This document shows, in pieces, positions 9,679 to 18,402 of a stretch of DNA of 64,000 bases. Under the pieces are notes generated by a model. The model worked only from the letters and a program-made list of their open reading frames with translations, was not told the DNA's origin and made no database searches. Origin of the DNA: Pseudoalteromonas luteoviolacea NCIMB 1942 (GTDB taxonomy: Bacteria; Pseudomonadota; Gammaproteobacteria; Enterobacterales; Alteromonadaceae). Location: assembly GCF_001625595.1 (NCBI RefSeq), contig NZ_AUXT01000162.1, forward strand, positions 1 to 64,000, in the 5' to 3' direction. Each line of letters opens with the position of its first letter. The first letter of the stretch is position 1. The position numbers were made by a program, and so were the translations under genes.

Positions 9679-10386
9679 ATGAATAAAACAGCCCTAAAAC
9701 CTGCCAGAAAAATACACAAATACCTTGGCTATTTACTTGCTCTGCAGATCTTTGCTTGGCTGCTTGGTGGTTTTGTGATGAGTGCTATTCCATTAGAAAT
9801 GGTGCATGGTAAACACTTAGCTCAGAGGCAGTTGGAAAACCCTTTTCATGCTAAAGACTACACCGCGAGCTTAGACGACATAAAACACACTATCGTCAAT
9901 TTACAAAAAATTGAATATACGCATTTTCTTGAACGCCCTATTATCAAAGTCACAGGCAAAACCATCCACTTTTTTGATGGACAAAGTGGCATGCCAGTGC
10001 AACCACCATCTGAGTCTCAAGTTCGCCAACAAGCGCATGCCCATTATTTGGGTAACGCGCAGTTAGCCACAATTGAGCTGCTAGAAAAAGGCCCAAGAGA
10101 AGTTCAATACCGTAACAACATTTGGCGTGTTGAATATGGAGATTGGGTTAGTACAACGATATATCTGGACAGTATTACAGGCCAAGTCATTACAGTACGC
10201 AGCACATTGTGGCGAATTTTCGACTTTTTCTGGATGTTGCATATTATGGATTACGACGAACGAGATGACTTTAACAACCCGTTGCTAATTTCGTTTTCAG
10301 CTACCAGTGTACTGTTTTGTATCAGTGGTATGATATTACTCTTGCAATCACCACCATGGCGACGCAGACGCATTCAACGTAATTAA
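9679..10386 (+). CDS. PepSY-type inner membrane protein
   Basis: 235 residues with the layout of short PepSY_TM proteins: an N-terminal KxHKYLGYLLALQIFAWLLGG membrane segment (about 12-35), a periplasmic PepSY-like region of about 170 residues containing IYLDSITGQVITV, a HxxD-type segment FWMLHIMDYDERDDFNNPLL, and a second membrane segment (about 207-225) ending in an Arg-rich tail. Relatives are linked to iron reduction or uptake and to respiratory or reductase partners. No partner gene adjoins it; the next gene is a nuclease 65 bp away. The family is likely and the exact role unknown. Confidence 0.7.
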   Translation: MNKTALKPARKIHKYLGYLLALQIFAWLLGGFVMSAIPLEMVHGKHLAQRQLENPFHAKDYTASLDDIKHTIVNLQKIEYTHFLERPIIKVTGKTIHFFDGQSGMPVQPPSESQVRQQAHAHYLGNAQLATIELLEKGPREVQYRNNIWRVEYGDWVSTTIYLDSITGQVITVRSTLWRIFDFFWMLHIMDYDERDDFNNPLLISFSATSVLFCISGMILLLQSPPWRRRRIQRN

Positions 10387-10450
10387 TCACATATTGCCGT
10401 TTATTTCGTTACGATGAGTACAGTCCTGAAGTCCACCTTAGGTGAGAGGC

Positions 10451-11071
10451 ATGCTCAAAGTAATCCCTTTGGGTGTGGCATTGCTGTTGTTAACCACAGC
10501 AGTCCACGCCCAATCTTTCGATAGCTTTTATAAAGCAAAGAAATATTTAACGCGTCAGATAACACCACATGATACAACCATATACTGTAGTTGCGAGATC
10601 AAAAAGCAGGGCAAGAAACTTACCCCTGATCCTGCTGGCTGCGGTTATCAACCTAGAAAGCCCGTTACCCGAAACGGTAAGCCGAATGTGCGTGCAACTC
10701 GAATAGAGTGGGAGCACATAGTACCTGCTTGGGAGTTTGGCCACCAGCTCCAGTGCTGGCAAAATGGCGGACGCAAAAACTGCCGTAAAATCAGCGCTAA
10801 ATTTCGCCAAATGGAAGCCGACATACATAACCTCGCTCCTGCAATTGGAGAAATCAATGCCGACCGCAGTAACTTTCGCTTTGGATTACTTCCCCACACT
10901 CCTTATCAGCATGGCGCATGTGACGTAAAAATTGACTTCAAACAGCGTATTATAGAACCCCCCTATTATGCTCGAAAGCAAATAGCGCAGGCTTATTTTT
11001 ATATGCATAAGACCTATGGGCTTAAACTCAGTAAGCGGCAACGTAGACTCTTTTCTCTCTGGGCGGAATAA
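10451..11071 (+). CDS. endA: Endonuclease I (EndA/Dns type), C-terminally short
   Basis: Secreted or periplasmic non-specific DNase. Signal peptide at residues 1-20 (VTTAVHA-type cleavage). The core matches E. coli EndA closely: YCSCEI, RIEWEHIVPAWEFGHQ (general base His), CWQNGGRKNC, DIHNLAPAIGEINADRSNF (metal-binding Asn) and AYFYMHKTYGL. It ends at RRLFSLWAE, 206 residues, whereas EndA (235) continues for about 28 residues with an Asn-Pro-Tyr-Val segment and a Cys; that tail is missing here. The next bases in the other frames do not restore it. Activity is therefore uncertain, though the active-site core is intact. A GTG lies three codons upstream; the ATG is preferred (AGGTGAGAGG before it). 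Confidence 0.85.
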   Translation: MLKVIPLGVALLLLTTAVHAQSFDSFYKAKKYLTRQITPHDTTIYCSCEIKKQGKKLTPDPAGCGYQPRKPVTRNGKPNVRATRIEWEHIVPAWEFGHQLQCWQNGGRKNCRKISAKFRQMEADIHNLAPAIGEINADRSNFRFGLLPHTPYQHGACDVKIDFKQRIIEPPYYARKQIAQAYFYMHKTYGLKLSKRQRRLFSLWAE

Positions 11072-11271
11072 GGCTCGCTCCTAGAAAAAGTGAAAATCCT
11101 AATATCCTTCAGAAACAGGTACAAATATAGGGTGTTGTCATTGTAATCTTGCATAACAGTTGATAATTTGAGCCCATAATAAATATATTGGACATACATA
11201 TTGAAAGCGCGTACCACTTTTAATAAGGTCTTTATTAAAAGTGTTACGCCTGCAGCAATTAGGAACGGAAT

Positions 11272-12891
11272 ATGAGACAAAAAAATAATCTCTACCTTGC
11301 TATTGGTTTAGCAATGACAACAGCCTTTCTCGCAGGGTGCGGTGGTTCTTCGGGAGGCAGTTCAAATAACAATCCTGTGGTCACCCCTGACCCGCAAACC
11401 ACACCGCCAACTTGGCAAGCTGGTCAATTCCGTCCTTCAAGTGAATTCGCTAATTTGTGTGCAACGCCTCGTTCAGGCATTGACCCATTTGAGAATACAC
11501 CATACCCAGACGCAGCCGGCACAGCAACGCATGAAAAAATGTGGTTGCGCTCTTTTAGTAACGAGACCTACCTTTGGTATGACGAAATAATTGATAATGA
11601 TCCCAGTCAGTTTTCAACTGTCGCGGCGTATTTCGAACAATTAAAAACACCTTTGACCACTGCCAGTGGCAGGGATAAAGACGAGTTTCATTTCAGCGAA
11701 AGCTACGAAGATTTTAAGAAAGAGTCTCAAGACGGCGTATCTGCCAGTTTTGGTATTAACTGGACGATTCCGCAAACTCGTATGGCCTATGTAGCCTATG
11801 TCACTGCAAACTCTCCGGCAGCCCAAGCAGGCGTTGAGCGTGGGGACAGGTTACTCAAAGTAGGTGACCTAGACTTTACGACATTTAATAACCAAGACAC
11901 AGCCCAATTCAATCAAATTATTAGCGCTTTTTCTCCGGCTAAAGATCAAACCGTCGTGCTAACTTTACTCGGTCAGAATGGTGAAGAAAAGCAGCTCTCT
12001 TTAACTGCCCTCGACCTCGAATTAGAACCTGTGCGCAAAACCCAAGTTTTTGAGTTTGAGGGTAAGCAAGTGGGTTATATGCAATTTAACCAATTTATTG
12101 CTAGTGCACAGCCTGAGCTTATAAGTGGTTTTAATCAATTTAGTAGCCTCGATGAATTGGTACTAGACATGCGTTATAACGGCGGTGGTCTGGTGTTTCA
12201 AGCTTCACAAGTCGCATATATGATTGCTGGAGATCAGCATAATAACCGCAACTTTTCAGTGAAAACCCATAACGATAAGCAAAGTGCCCAAAACGAGCCT
12301 CTGGGTTTTGTAGACCAGTCTATCAATTGGAATACATTGACCTATAACGACGATAAATTACCTGCGGCGAATATGAAACGTGTTTACATGCTCACTACCA
12401 GCGGTACGGCTTCAGCGAGTGAAAGCGTCATTAACGCGCTACGTGGCATTGATATAGAGGTAATATTAATTGGCGACAACACCCGCGGTAAGCCTTATGG
12501 CTTTGTCCCACAGCAAAACTGCGGGACTGTGTACTATACTATTCAAAACAAGTCAGCCAACAACAAAGGGTTTGGTGATTACGAAGACGGCTTTGTTATT
12601 ACGCCTAGTGAACAGTTAGTAGGTGAAATAGGCCTTGATGCAAGGATACCTGGGTGCAAAATATCAGATGACTTTAGCAAAGCACTGGGTGACCAAACCG
12701 AAGGGTTATTGGCTGGCGCATTACATCATATTTCTACTGGCAATTGCCCAGTAACGGTAGCACGTGCATCCCGATCTGCTGTTACTCAAGATGTCGTAGA
12801 GCAAAATATGAGTAACAATTTTTCGTTGCCATATCACCCATTCAGACAGGGTGCCATCTATACACCAATGAAAGAGCCCTCGAATGACTAG
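11272..12891 (+). CDS. S41 family peptidase, lipoprotein
   Basis: 539 residues. It has a lipoprotein signal with lipobox LAGC at residues 20-23, then a Gly/Ser/Asn-rich tether, so it is probably anchored in the outer or inner membrane facing the periplasm. About 155-250 is a PDZ domain (AYVTANSPAAQAGVERGDRLL). About 260-480 is the tail-specific protease core: VLDMRYNGGGLV, TTSGTASASES with the predicted nucleophile Ser, and GDNTRGKPYG with the predicted base Lys, the Ser-Lys pair of family S41. It is likely involved in envelope protein turnover. AGGAACGG precedes the ATG. It overlaps the next small lipoprotein gene by 8 bp, which suggests translational coupling. Confidence 0.88.
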   Translation: MRQKNNLYLAIGLAMTTAFLAGCGGSSGGSSNNNPVVTPDPQTTPPTWQAGQFRPSSEFANLCATPRSGIDPFENTPYPDAAGTATHEKMWLRSFSNETYLWYDEIIDNDPSQFSTVAAYFEQLKTPLTTASGRDKDEFHFSESYEDFKKESQDGVSASFGINWTIPQTRMAYVAYVTANSPAAQAGVERGDRLLKVGDLDFTTFNNQDTAQFNQIISAFSPAKDQTVVLTLLGQNGEEKQLSLTALDLELEPVRKTQVFEFEGKQVGYMQFNQFIASAQPELISGFNQFSSLDELVLDMRYNGGGLVFQASQVAYMIAGDQHNNRNFSVKTHNDKQSAQNEPLGFVDQSINWNTLTYNDDKLPAANMKRVYMLTTSGTASASESVINALRGIDIEVILIGDNTRGKPYGFVPQQNCGTVYYTIQNKSANNKGFGDYEDGFVITPSEQLVGEIGLDARIPGCKISDDFSKALGDQTEGLLAGALHHISTGNCPVTVARASRSAVTQDVVEQNMSNNFSLPYHPFRQGAIYTPMKEPSND

Positions 12892-13276
12892 ATCATGGCT
12901 TACAACCTTGGCAATAGCACTCTCTGTGAGTGCTTGTCATAGTAACGACAAAGTCCAACCTGTACCGGCGTTATTGAGCGAAACGTCGCCTTCGGTGATT
13001 TCAGAGCTACAACAGGCCATTGTCACCTTAAAAGGGGGCAAACCGCCGACGCTGGCTTACAATGCACTCACTCACTCTCCCCAGCTGATAATCAATGCTG
13101 GGGGGCAGTCTAAATTGAGAGAAAACCCTGCCCTGATGACAGTAGAGCTTTCACAGTTACCCATCAGTGCATTTGAGTTACAAATAAGAGATGACTTATG
13201 TGTGCTCTATTTTTCGCGAGCAGACAAGTTTGTGCCGTTACAACATGCTAAATGCATCCGCTATAAACCTGACTAA
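12884..13276 (+). CDS. Small lipoprotein coupled to the S41 peptidase
   Basis: 130 residues with a lipoprotein signal (lipobox VSAC, Cys at residue 18). The remainder is a small soluble domain with two further Cys near the C-terminus (DDLCVLYF and AKCIRY) that could form a disulfide. No family recognised. The 8-bp overlap with the peptidase gene, in a different frame, implies joint expression. A role as partner, inhibitor or adaptor of the protease is only a guess. Confidence 0.6.
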   Translation: MTRSWLTTLAIALSVSACHSNDKVQPVPALLSETSPSVISELQQAIVTLKGGKPPTLAYNALTHSPQLIINAGGQSKLRENPALMTVELSQLPISAFELQIRDDLCVLYFSRADKFVPLQHAKCIRYKPD

Positions 13277-13285
13277 CCCTGCTAT

Positions 13286-13308
13286 ATTTACCACACTTGG
13301 TGGCAAAT
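13286..13308 (+). terminator. Probable terminator after the S41 operon
   Basis: ATTTACCAC / GTGGCAAAT stem with one mismatch and a 5-base loop, followed by AAGCTTTT. It begins 9 bp after the lipoprotein stop. Confidence 0.5.
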
Positions 13309-13387
13309 AAGCTTTTGTTAATATTAGTAAACTTGCATCCTCGTCTGGGATAGGACACACTACGTTGGCTTAGTCGAGGAGTTGTAC

Positions 13388-14074
13388 ATGCACATCACTG
13401 AACAGTCACCTTTTACACCCATATTGCCCTACTCGTTTCACTCCACAGCATTTGATGCTAGCCAATATCAGGATGACGATTACACATATTTTAACCAATC
13501 ATTGCCCATCAAGCTGCAACGCGCAGTGGCGAAACGTAAAGCTGAATACTTGGCAGGTAGAGTATGTGCTGCAAAAGCTATGGCTCCCCTAGGCATCACC
13601 CATTTTGAGGTTCTCAGTGGAGAAGATCGCGCGCCCATTTGGCCCGCAAAAATCTGTGGTGCCATCACCCACAGTAAAGGAATTGCAATGGCCATGGTCA
13701 CCGATGCCGAGAATGTTTTGGGAATTGGCATCGACATAGAGCACTATATGGCTGACAAACAAGAGTTGGAGCTACAAGGACAAATTCTCAGAGAAGATGA
13801 AAACGAAGCGTTTGCGCAGCTTGGTCAGCTACATGGTAAGCCGCTCACACTTGTTTTTTCTGCCAAAGAAAGCATTTACAAAGCACTCTACGGCCAAGTG
13901 CACAGGTTTTTTGGATTCGATGCCGCACGTCTTATAGGTTGCAGTGAAAACTCGTTACGTTTTGCACTCACGTCGTCACTTCATGAAACGCTACCACAAG
14001 GTTTCGAAATCACAGTTTTTTATCAGTACGCACACAATATGGTATTAACCGAGTGTGTACATTTGCGACAATAA
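13388..14074 (+). CDS. 4'-phosphopantetheinyl transferase, EntD/Sfp type
   Basis: Transfers phosphopantetheine from CoA to the Ser of carrier domains. It is needed to activate the EntB aryl carrier and the carrier domains of the megasynthases in this locus. 228 residues. Signatures: GRVCAAKAM near residue 60; GAITHSKGIAMAM about 95-108; GIGIDIEHY about 115-123 (Mg ligands Asp and Glu); FSAKESIYKALY about 158-169 (the K-E-x-x-x-K motif). An in-frame TTG lies two codons upstream, but GAGGAG seven bases before the ATG makes the ATG the likely start. It faces the TonB receptor gene, sharing a bidirectional terminator, and marks the left edge of the siderophore locus. Confidence 0.9.
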   Translation: MHITEQSPFTPILPYSFHSTAFDASQYQDDDYTYFNQSLPIKLQRAVAKRKAEYLAGRVCAAKAMAPLGITHFEVLSGEDRAPIWPAKICGAITHSKGIAMAMVTDAENVLGIGIDIEHYMADKQELELQGQILREDENEAFAQLGQLHGKPLTLVFSAKESIYKALYGQVHRFFGFDAARLIGCSENSLRFALTSSLHETLPQGFEITVFYQYAHNMVLTECVHLRQ

Positions 14075-14089
14075 CAATACAACATAAAA

Positions 14090-14109
14090 AACGGTGCAAA
14101 GGCACCGTT
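14090..14109. terminator. Bidirectional terminator
   Basis: AACGGTGC / GCACCGTT stem (8 bp, 4-base loop), flanked by an A-run on the left and GTTTTAA on the right. It serves the phosphopantetheinyl transferase on plus and the TonB receptor on minus. Confidence 0.75.
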
Positions 14110-14127
14110 GTTTTAATGGTTAGATTA

Positions 14128-16497
14128 TTAGAAGCTGTATTCTAATTGTAATGCCACTTGTCTCTGTTGGCCCAATTCAACATAGTTCCAACGGCGACTA
14201 CCTTGTGAATTGATATATTCGCGATCGAGTAGGTTATCAACCGTCAAGAATACACCCCAGTCAGCAGGCTTATAACCAACACGCGCATTTACGATTGTGC
14301 GACCAAGAATATCTGGATCGTCTAATACGCGGTCGCCATTCTCATCAACAGTCTGATAAACTGGCGCTGCAAACTGTTTCGCACCATCTTGATAGTTTAC
14401 ATTGATATTGGCCAACCAACCTGTGCCAGAGTCATAATCAACGCCTAGGTTTGCTGTCCAGTTTGGACTTTTTGGAAATGCACGACCGACAAAATCATCA
14501 CCCGTTACAACTTCTGAGCGATTAAACTCAAAGTCTGTGATCTCAGTTTTAGCATACCCTAGCCCAGCAAATACCTTCGTGGTGTCCGACCAAGCGTAAT
14601 CAAGACTGGTTTCAAAGCCTTTTACCTCAGACTTACCCGCGTTGGCCACTTCTAGGTCAAACAGGTTGCCAGACAGCTGCACACGCACCTGTTGGTCACG
14701 CCAATCGATATAGAATGCATTGGCATTTAGTACCAACTGTTCATCAAGCCATGTACTACGTAGACTTAATTCATAGTTATGCGTGTACTCTGGATCATAG
14801 GTGTAAATCGTATTTTTGGTCGTATTTACGCCCAAACCACCTGAACGGTAACCTTTTTGATAACTCAAGCTGACTGACATATCTTTGTCGATATGTAGGG
14901 TAGAGCCAATTTTAGGTAAGAAGGTTGTAAAAGACTCTTCAGCTCGAGGCTGCACACCAGATGCACGCTGCGCGTTAGCTGCAATCAACTGGTTAACACC
15001 CGTGATAAGTTCAACCATCAATGGGTTTTGTGCAAAGCTTTTTGGATCCGGTAATGTTGTTTCAGGCGCTAAAGTTTGACTTGCAACCGATGAGTTTACA
15101 CGCGTCTCTTTATCCCAACGCGCACCACCAAATACCGACCACTGATCATTTATTTGATAGACAAAATCACCAAAGATCGCTTGGTTTTCGACTTCTTCAA
15201 TTGGGTTTGTTGCACCGTTTACCATCACGGGATCAGCACCAGCCGCGCGATAAATACCTATCACTTGATCAGCCATCACTTCTGCTGGTAAACCTAATTT
15301 TGTAAATTGGGCAATCAGCTGATCACGCACACCTGTCTCAACGAAACCATAACTAATTTGAGATGCTGTCGTCATGTTACGATCATCATTCGCAACAAAC
15401 GCACCAAATATACCACTGAGCTTATCACCTGAATAAGTGAACTTAAGCTCATGACCGCGACGTTTGTCATCATTTGTTTGTTGCCATACATCCGATTTAG
15501 CAATGCCAAAGTCGCTGTCATTTAAACGCGTGTAATCACTGTCACTGTATGAACCCGTATAAGAAACCAGCCACTGAGCTGAGAAATCATAATCTACATT
15601 TAGTACCCAGCGCTCAGAGTCATTTTCAGTGTATGCATCGGTATTAATGAACAGGTATCTTTTATCAAATAAATCGTTTACAGGGTATTTTGCATCTGGC
15701 GAAGTATTTGATTGGAATAAAGTGCCATTCTCGCTGCTGAAATTTGAGTAACTTAAACGCGCCGTTAGTTCAGTCATTGTAGAAGGCGTATAGGCTAGGT
15801 TGACACGCACAAAATCACTTTCTTTGTCATCCATGGTTTTGTTCAGCACAGGGTTGTATATTTCACCTTCTTGCTGTTTATGCTCAGCCGCTACGCGAAA
15901 TGCCAACTCATCTTCGATTAAACTGCCACCAAATGCAACAGCGGCTTGCTGTTCGCCATTTTGTCCGTAGATTACACGCGCTTTACCAGAAGAAGTGTGC
16001 TCTGCTTCACGAGTTTTAACAACCACGGCACCCGCCAAGGCACTGCGCCCTTGCAGCGTAGATTGGGGACCACGAAGTACTTCAACTTGCTGTAAGTCCC
16101 ATGTTGAAAACGCACCTGCTGCCGTCATGTCTTCAGACAATGCTGCACCATCAACGTAAATACGCGCTAGGCCACCATTGCCACCACCGGTAATGGTGTA
16201 TGAATCGATACCACGAATGCGATAACCTGTGCTTGGATCACCAGATACGTTCGGGGTACGCATAGTAATGTCATAGAAGTCTTGAATATTCTCTTTTTCC
16301 ATAGCCGCTGACGTGATAACAGCTACACTGGTGGGCGTTTCTTGCAAGCTTCTATCGATTTTCTGCCCGGTAACAACTATTTTTTCCAACTCTTGCTGCT
16401 CATCACTTAGCGCGGCGCCACTGTGCGCGCTCAGTGCCAAAGCAACACCGCAATAAAGTGGAGAAAAACGACCTAGTCGACCCAATGATGCAGACAC
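14128..16497 (-). CDS. TonB-dependent outer membrane receptor
   Basis: 789 residues. Signal peptide at residues 1-29 (hydrophobic core YCGVALALSAHSGAALS). A TonB box-like EKIVVTG follows near residue 38, then the plug domain (about 50-165; YRIRGIDSY, QQVEVLRGPQSTLQGRSALAGAVVV) and a 22-strand type barrel ending in Phe (VALQLEYSF). No N-terminal signalling domain, so it is not a transducer of the FecA/FpvA type. The start is GTG with a strong AAGGAGGG before it. A perfect palindrome with a Fur box abuts the ribosome site (16511-16555), so iron repression is very likely. The neighbours (exporter, phosphopantetheinyl transferase, DHB operon) make uptake of the locus's own ferric siderophore a good guess, though a second receptor lies at 24775. 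Confidence 0.9.
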   Translation of the reverse strand: MSASLGRLGRFSPLYCGVALALSAHSGAALSDEQQELEKIVVTGQKIDRSLQETPTSVAVITSAAMEKENIQDFYDITMRTPNVSGDPSTGYRIRGIDSYTITGGGNGGLARIYVDGAALSEDMTAAGAFSTWDLQQVEVLRGPQSTLQGRSALAGAVVVKTREAEHTSSGKARVIYGQNGEQQAAVAFGGSLIEDELAFRVAAEHKQQEGEIYNPVLNKTMDDKESDFVRVNLAYTPSTMTELTARLSYSNFSSENGTLFQSNTSPDAKYPVNDLFDKRYLFINTDAYTENDSERWVLNVDYDFSAQWLVSYTGSYSDSDYTRLNDSDFGIAKSDVWQQTNDDKRRGHELKFTYSGDKLSGIFGAFVANDDRNMTTASQISYGFVETGVRDQLIAQFTKLGLPAEVMADQVIGIYRAAGADPVMVNGATNPIEEVENQAIFGDFVYQINDQWSVFGGARWDKETRVNSSVASQTLAPETTLPDPKSFAQNPLMVELITGVNQLIAANAQRASGVQPRAEESFTTFLPKIGSTLHIDKDMSVSLSYQKGYRSGGLGVNTTKNTIYTYDPEYTHNYELSLRSTWLDEQLVLNANAFYIDWRDQQVRVQLSGNLFDLEVANAGKSEVKGFETSLDYAWSDTTKVFAGLGYAKTEITDFEFNRSEVVTGDDFVGRAFPKSPNWTANLGVDYDSGTGWLANINVNYQDGAKQFAAPVYQTVDENGDRVLDDPDILGRTIVNARVGYKPADWGVFLTVDNLLDREYINSQGSRRWNYVELGQQRQVALQLEYSF

Positions 16498-16510
16498 AGC
16501 ACCCTCCTTA

Positions 16511-16555
16511 AATTAATATGTACAATGATAATCATTATCATTGTACATATTAATT
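16511..16555. promoter_or_regulatory. Fur operator in a 45-nt perfect palindrome
   Basis: The centre TGATAATCATTATCA (centre base 16533) matches the 7-1-7 Fur consensus perfectly. The symmetry extends to 22 bp per arm with no mismatch, far beyond the operator itself. Each arm carries TACAAT. On the minus strand TACAAT (16545-16540) could be a -10, with a weak -35 TTCTTA 17 bp upstream and transcription starting near the centre. The left end touches the ribosome site (16501-16510) of the TonB receptor gene. Confidence 0.88.
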
Positions 16556-16776
16556 GCATAATTAAGAAAGCGTTTATTTTCTTTTTATTTGTTTTCTATT
16601 CAAAAAATCGAAATTTTAGTAATAAAAATTACATAAATGCGGGTTTTAGTGAAAAAGGAAGGGGTTATGGAGAAATACGACACTTTAAAAAAAGTAAATT
16701 ATGTGACCGTCGTTGACGATGGACACTGACAGCGTGTGCTTTAGTATGCATCGTCAAAGACTTTACACTTTACTGG

Positions 16777-18402
16777 CTACCCTACCATTTTGCTAGCAAG
16801 GTGATTTGTACACTCTGTTAGGCAGCCATTTTCCATACGCAGGAGTCTATCAGCGAGGTGGAAGTATTTGTCATCATGGGTGATGACAAAAATAGTTTTG
16901 CCTTTCGCACTGAGTTCCGGTAACAACTCTTTGTAAAACACATCCTTAAACACGGGGTCCTGATCTGCTGCCCACTCATCGAAAATGTAAAAAGGCCTAT
17001 CTTCTAAATACGTCACGACCAAGGCTAATCGCTTGCGCTGTCCTTGAGACAGCTTTTGGGTGGTAAACGCGCCATCTTTGATTGCCACTTTGTGGTGTAA
17101 ATTCAGCTTTTTAATCAGCGCATTGCCCTTTTCTTGTAAGACTTTGTCTTGGCAATCAAGTAACCTATCAAATAAATGAAAATCACTGAATACGGCACTA
17201 AATAATTGGCGATAGCCATCTAACTGGGCGGCACTAATGTGGTTATCGTCAACATGTAGATCCCCTTCATTCGCAGGATATAAGCCACATAGCAGTTTAG
17301 CAAACGTCGTTTTACCACTGCCATTACCGCCTACTAGGTAAACTATCTCTCCTCGATTTAACGTCAAATCAATCGGGGTTAACGCAAACACTTCATCACT
17401 TTGCTCGTGATAATATCCATGGCTAAGTGCTTTTAGCTCAATTTTGTCGAAAGTTTCTAATTGAGTTTGAGGCGTTTGAGCAATTAAATGCATTTTTGAC
17501 GTCATTTCGGTAATGGTGTTAGCCGATGCTTTAGCCGCTGCAGCTTTTGGTATCGCGGCTAACATCACCTCAAGCGGCGTCAGCATGTACAAGAACAATA
17601 AGGCAAAGCCTGACATGACTTTGGTGGCTTCATTGCCTTGCCCTGATAGGAAGTACAATGCGCCCCCAATAAATGCAAAAATACTGAACCCGCCCCAAGA
17701 TGCAGCATAGTGGTAAATAGTTGCCCCTTGCACTCGACGCGTGCGCAGTAATTTAATGGTGTCTCCAATCACTTGATCAACAAAAATACGACGCTTTGAT
17801 TTATGCAACTTCAGCTCTTTAGCACCATCATAAATTGAGTCAAACTGGCTATACAGCGTGTCTTGAACTCGTGCTGCTTCAGTCACTTTTTTAAATGCCG
17901 TCGCATTGGCAAGGCTATATCCAATAGAACCCACAACCAGAGTTAACACGGCAAATATAAATACTCGCCAATCTAACCAAGCCATGTAAGCAAAACTGCC
18001 CAGTACTATCATGGCATTAGTTAAAATCCCCGGTAAACGCTGGAAAAACTCCGACACACGTAGGCTGTGTTCCGTTAAACACGATTTAATTTTGCCAGCG
18101 CCTTGCGCCTCCACATCATTGAACTCAGCATTTACGACATGTTCAGCGACTTGATTTCTTACCGTTGCCTGACTTTGCTCTGTCAGTTGCTCTGCAAATA
18201 TTTTTGAGCATAACTGCAGGATAACACCTGAGATTGCCAAAATGGCAAAGTAGGTAAACTGTTCAGAGCGCGCTTCCGAAGAGCTATTGATAATTTCATT
18301 GATCAGCGCAACTAGCGCAACACTGGCAAGGCCAAACAAGGTACTGGTGACGGCCGTTGCAACAAAACGCCACCAAGTGGCGCGGATTAGATTAGCAAGC
18401 AC
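16777..18402 (-). CDS. Cyclic peptide/siderophore ABC exporter, PvdE/SyrD family
   Basis: Fused permease-ATPase half transporter of 541 residues. An N-terminal membrane domain of about six segments spans roughly 10-300. The ATPase follows, about 330-541: GGNGSGKTT (Walker A), LSQGQRKRLALV (signature) and FYIFDEWAADQDP (Walker B). The DEWAADQDP form is typical of the SyrD/PvdE cyclic-peptide transporter family rather than ordinary lipid exporters. PvdE moves the acylated pyoverdine precursor to the periplasm, so the likely cargo here is the product of the adjacent megasynthases. The open frame runs 33 codons further upstream, but that part is not homologous-looking; I chose the GTG after AGAGAAG, which gives the normal family length (about 550). 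It is divergent from entC. Confidence 0.88.
   Translation of the reverse strand: MLANLIRATWWRFVATAVTSTLFGLASVALVALINEIINSSSEARSEQFTYFAILAISGVILQLCSKIFAEQLTEQSQATVRNQVAEHVVNAEFNDVEAQGAGKIKSCLTEHSLRVSEFFQRLPGILTNAMIVLGSFAYMAWLDWRVFIFAVLTLVVGSIGYSLANATAFKKVTEAARVQDTLYSQFDSIYDGAKELKLHKSKRRIFVDQVIGDTIKLLRTRRVQGATIYHYAASWGGFSIFAFIGGALYFLSGQGNEATKVMSGFALLFLYMLTPLEVMLAAIPKAAAAKASANTITEMTSKMHLIAQTPQTQLETFDKIELKALSHGYYHEQSDEVFALTPIDLTLNRGEIVYLVGGNGSGKTTFAKLLCGLYPANEGDLHVDDNHISAAQLDGYRQLFSAVFSDFHLFDRLLDCQDKVLQEKGNALIKKLNLHHKVAIKDGAFTTQKLSQGQRKRLALVVTYLEDRPFYIFDEWAADQDPVFKDVFYKELLPELSAKGKTIFVITHDDKYFHLADRLLRMENGCLTECTNHLASKMVG

Noticed and set aside
16525..16716. 63-residue plus-strand frame starting inside the Fur palindrome
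   Set aside because: It begins with a run of Ile encoded by the operator itself and continues through AT-rich spacer; no ribosome site.
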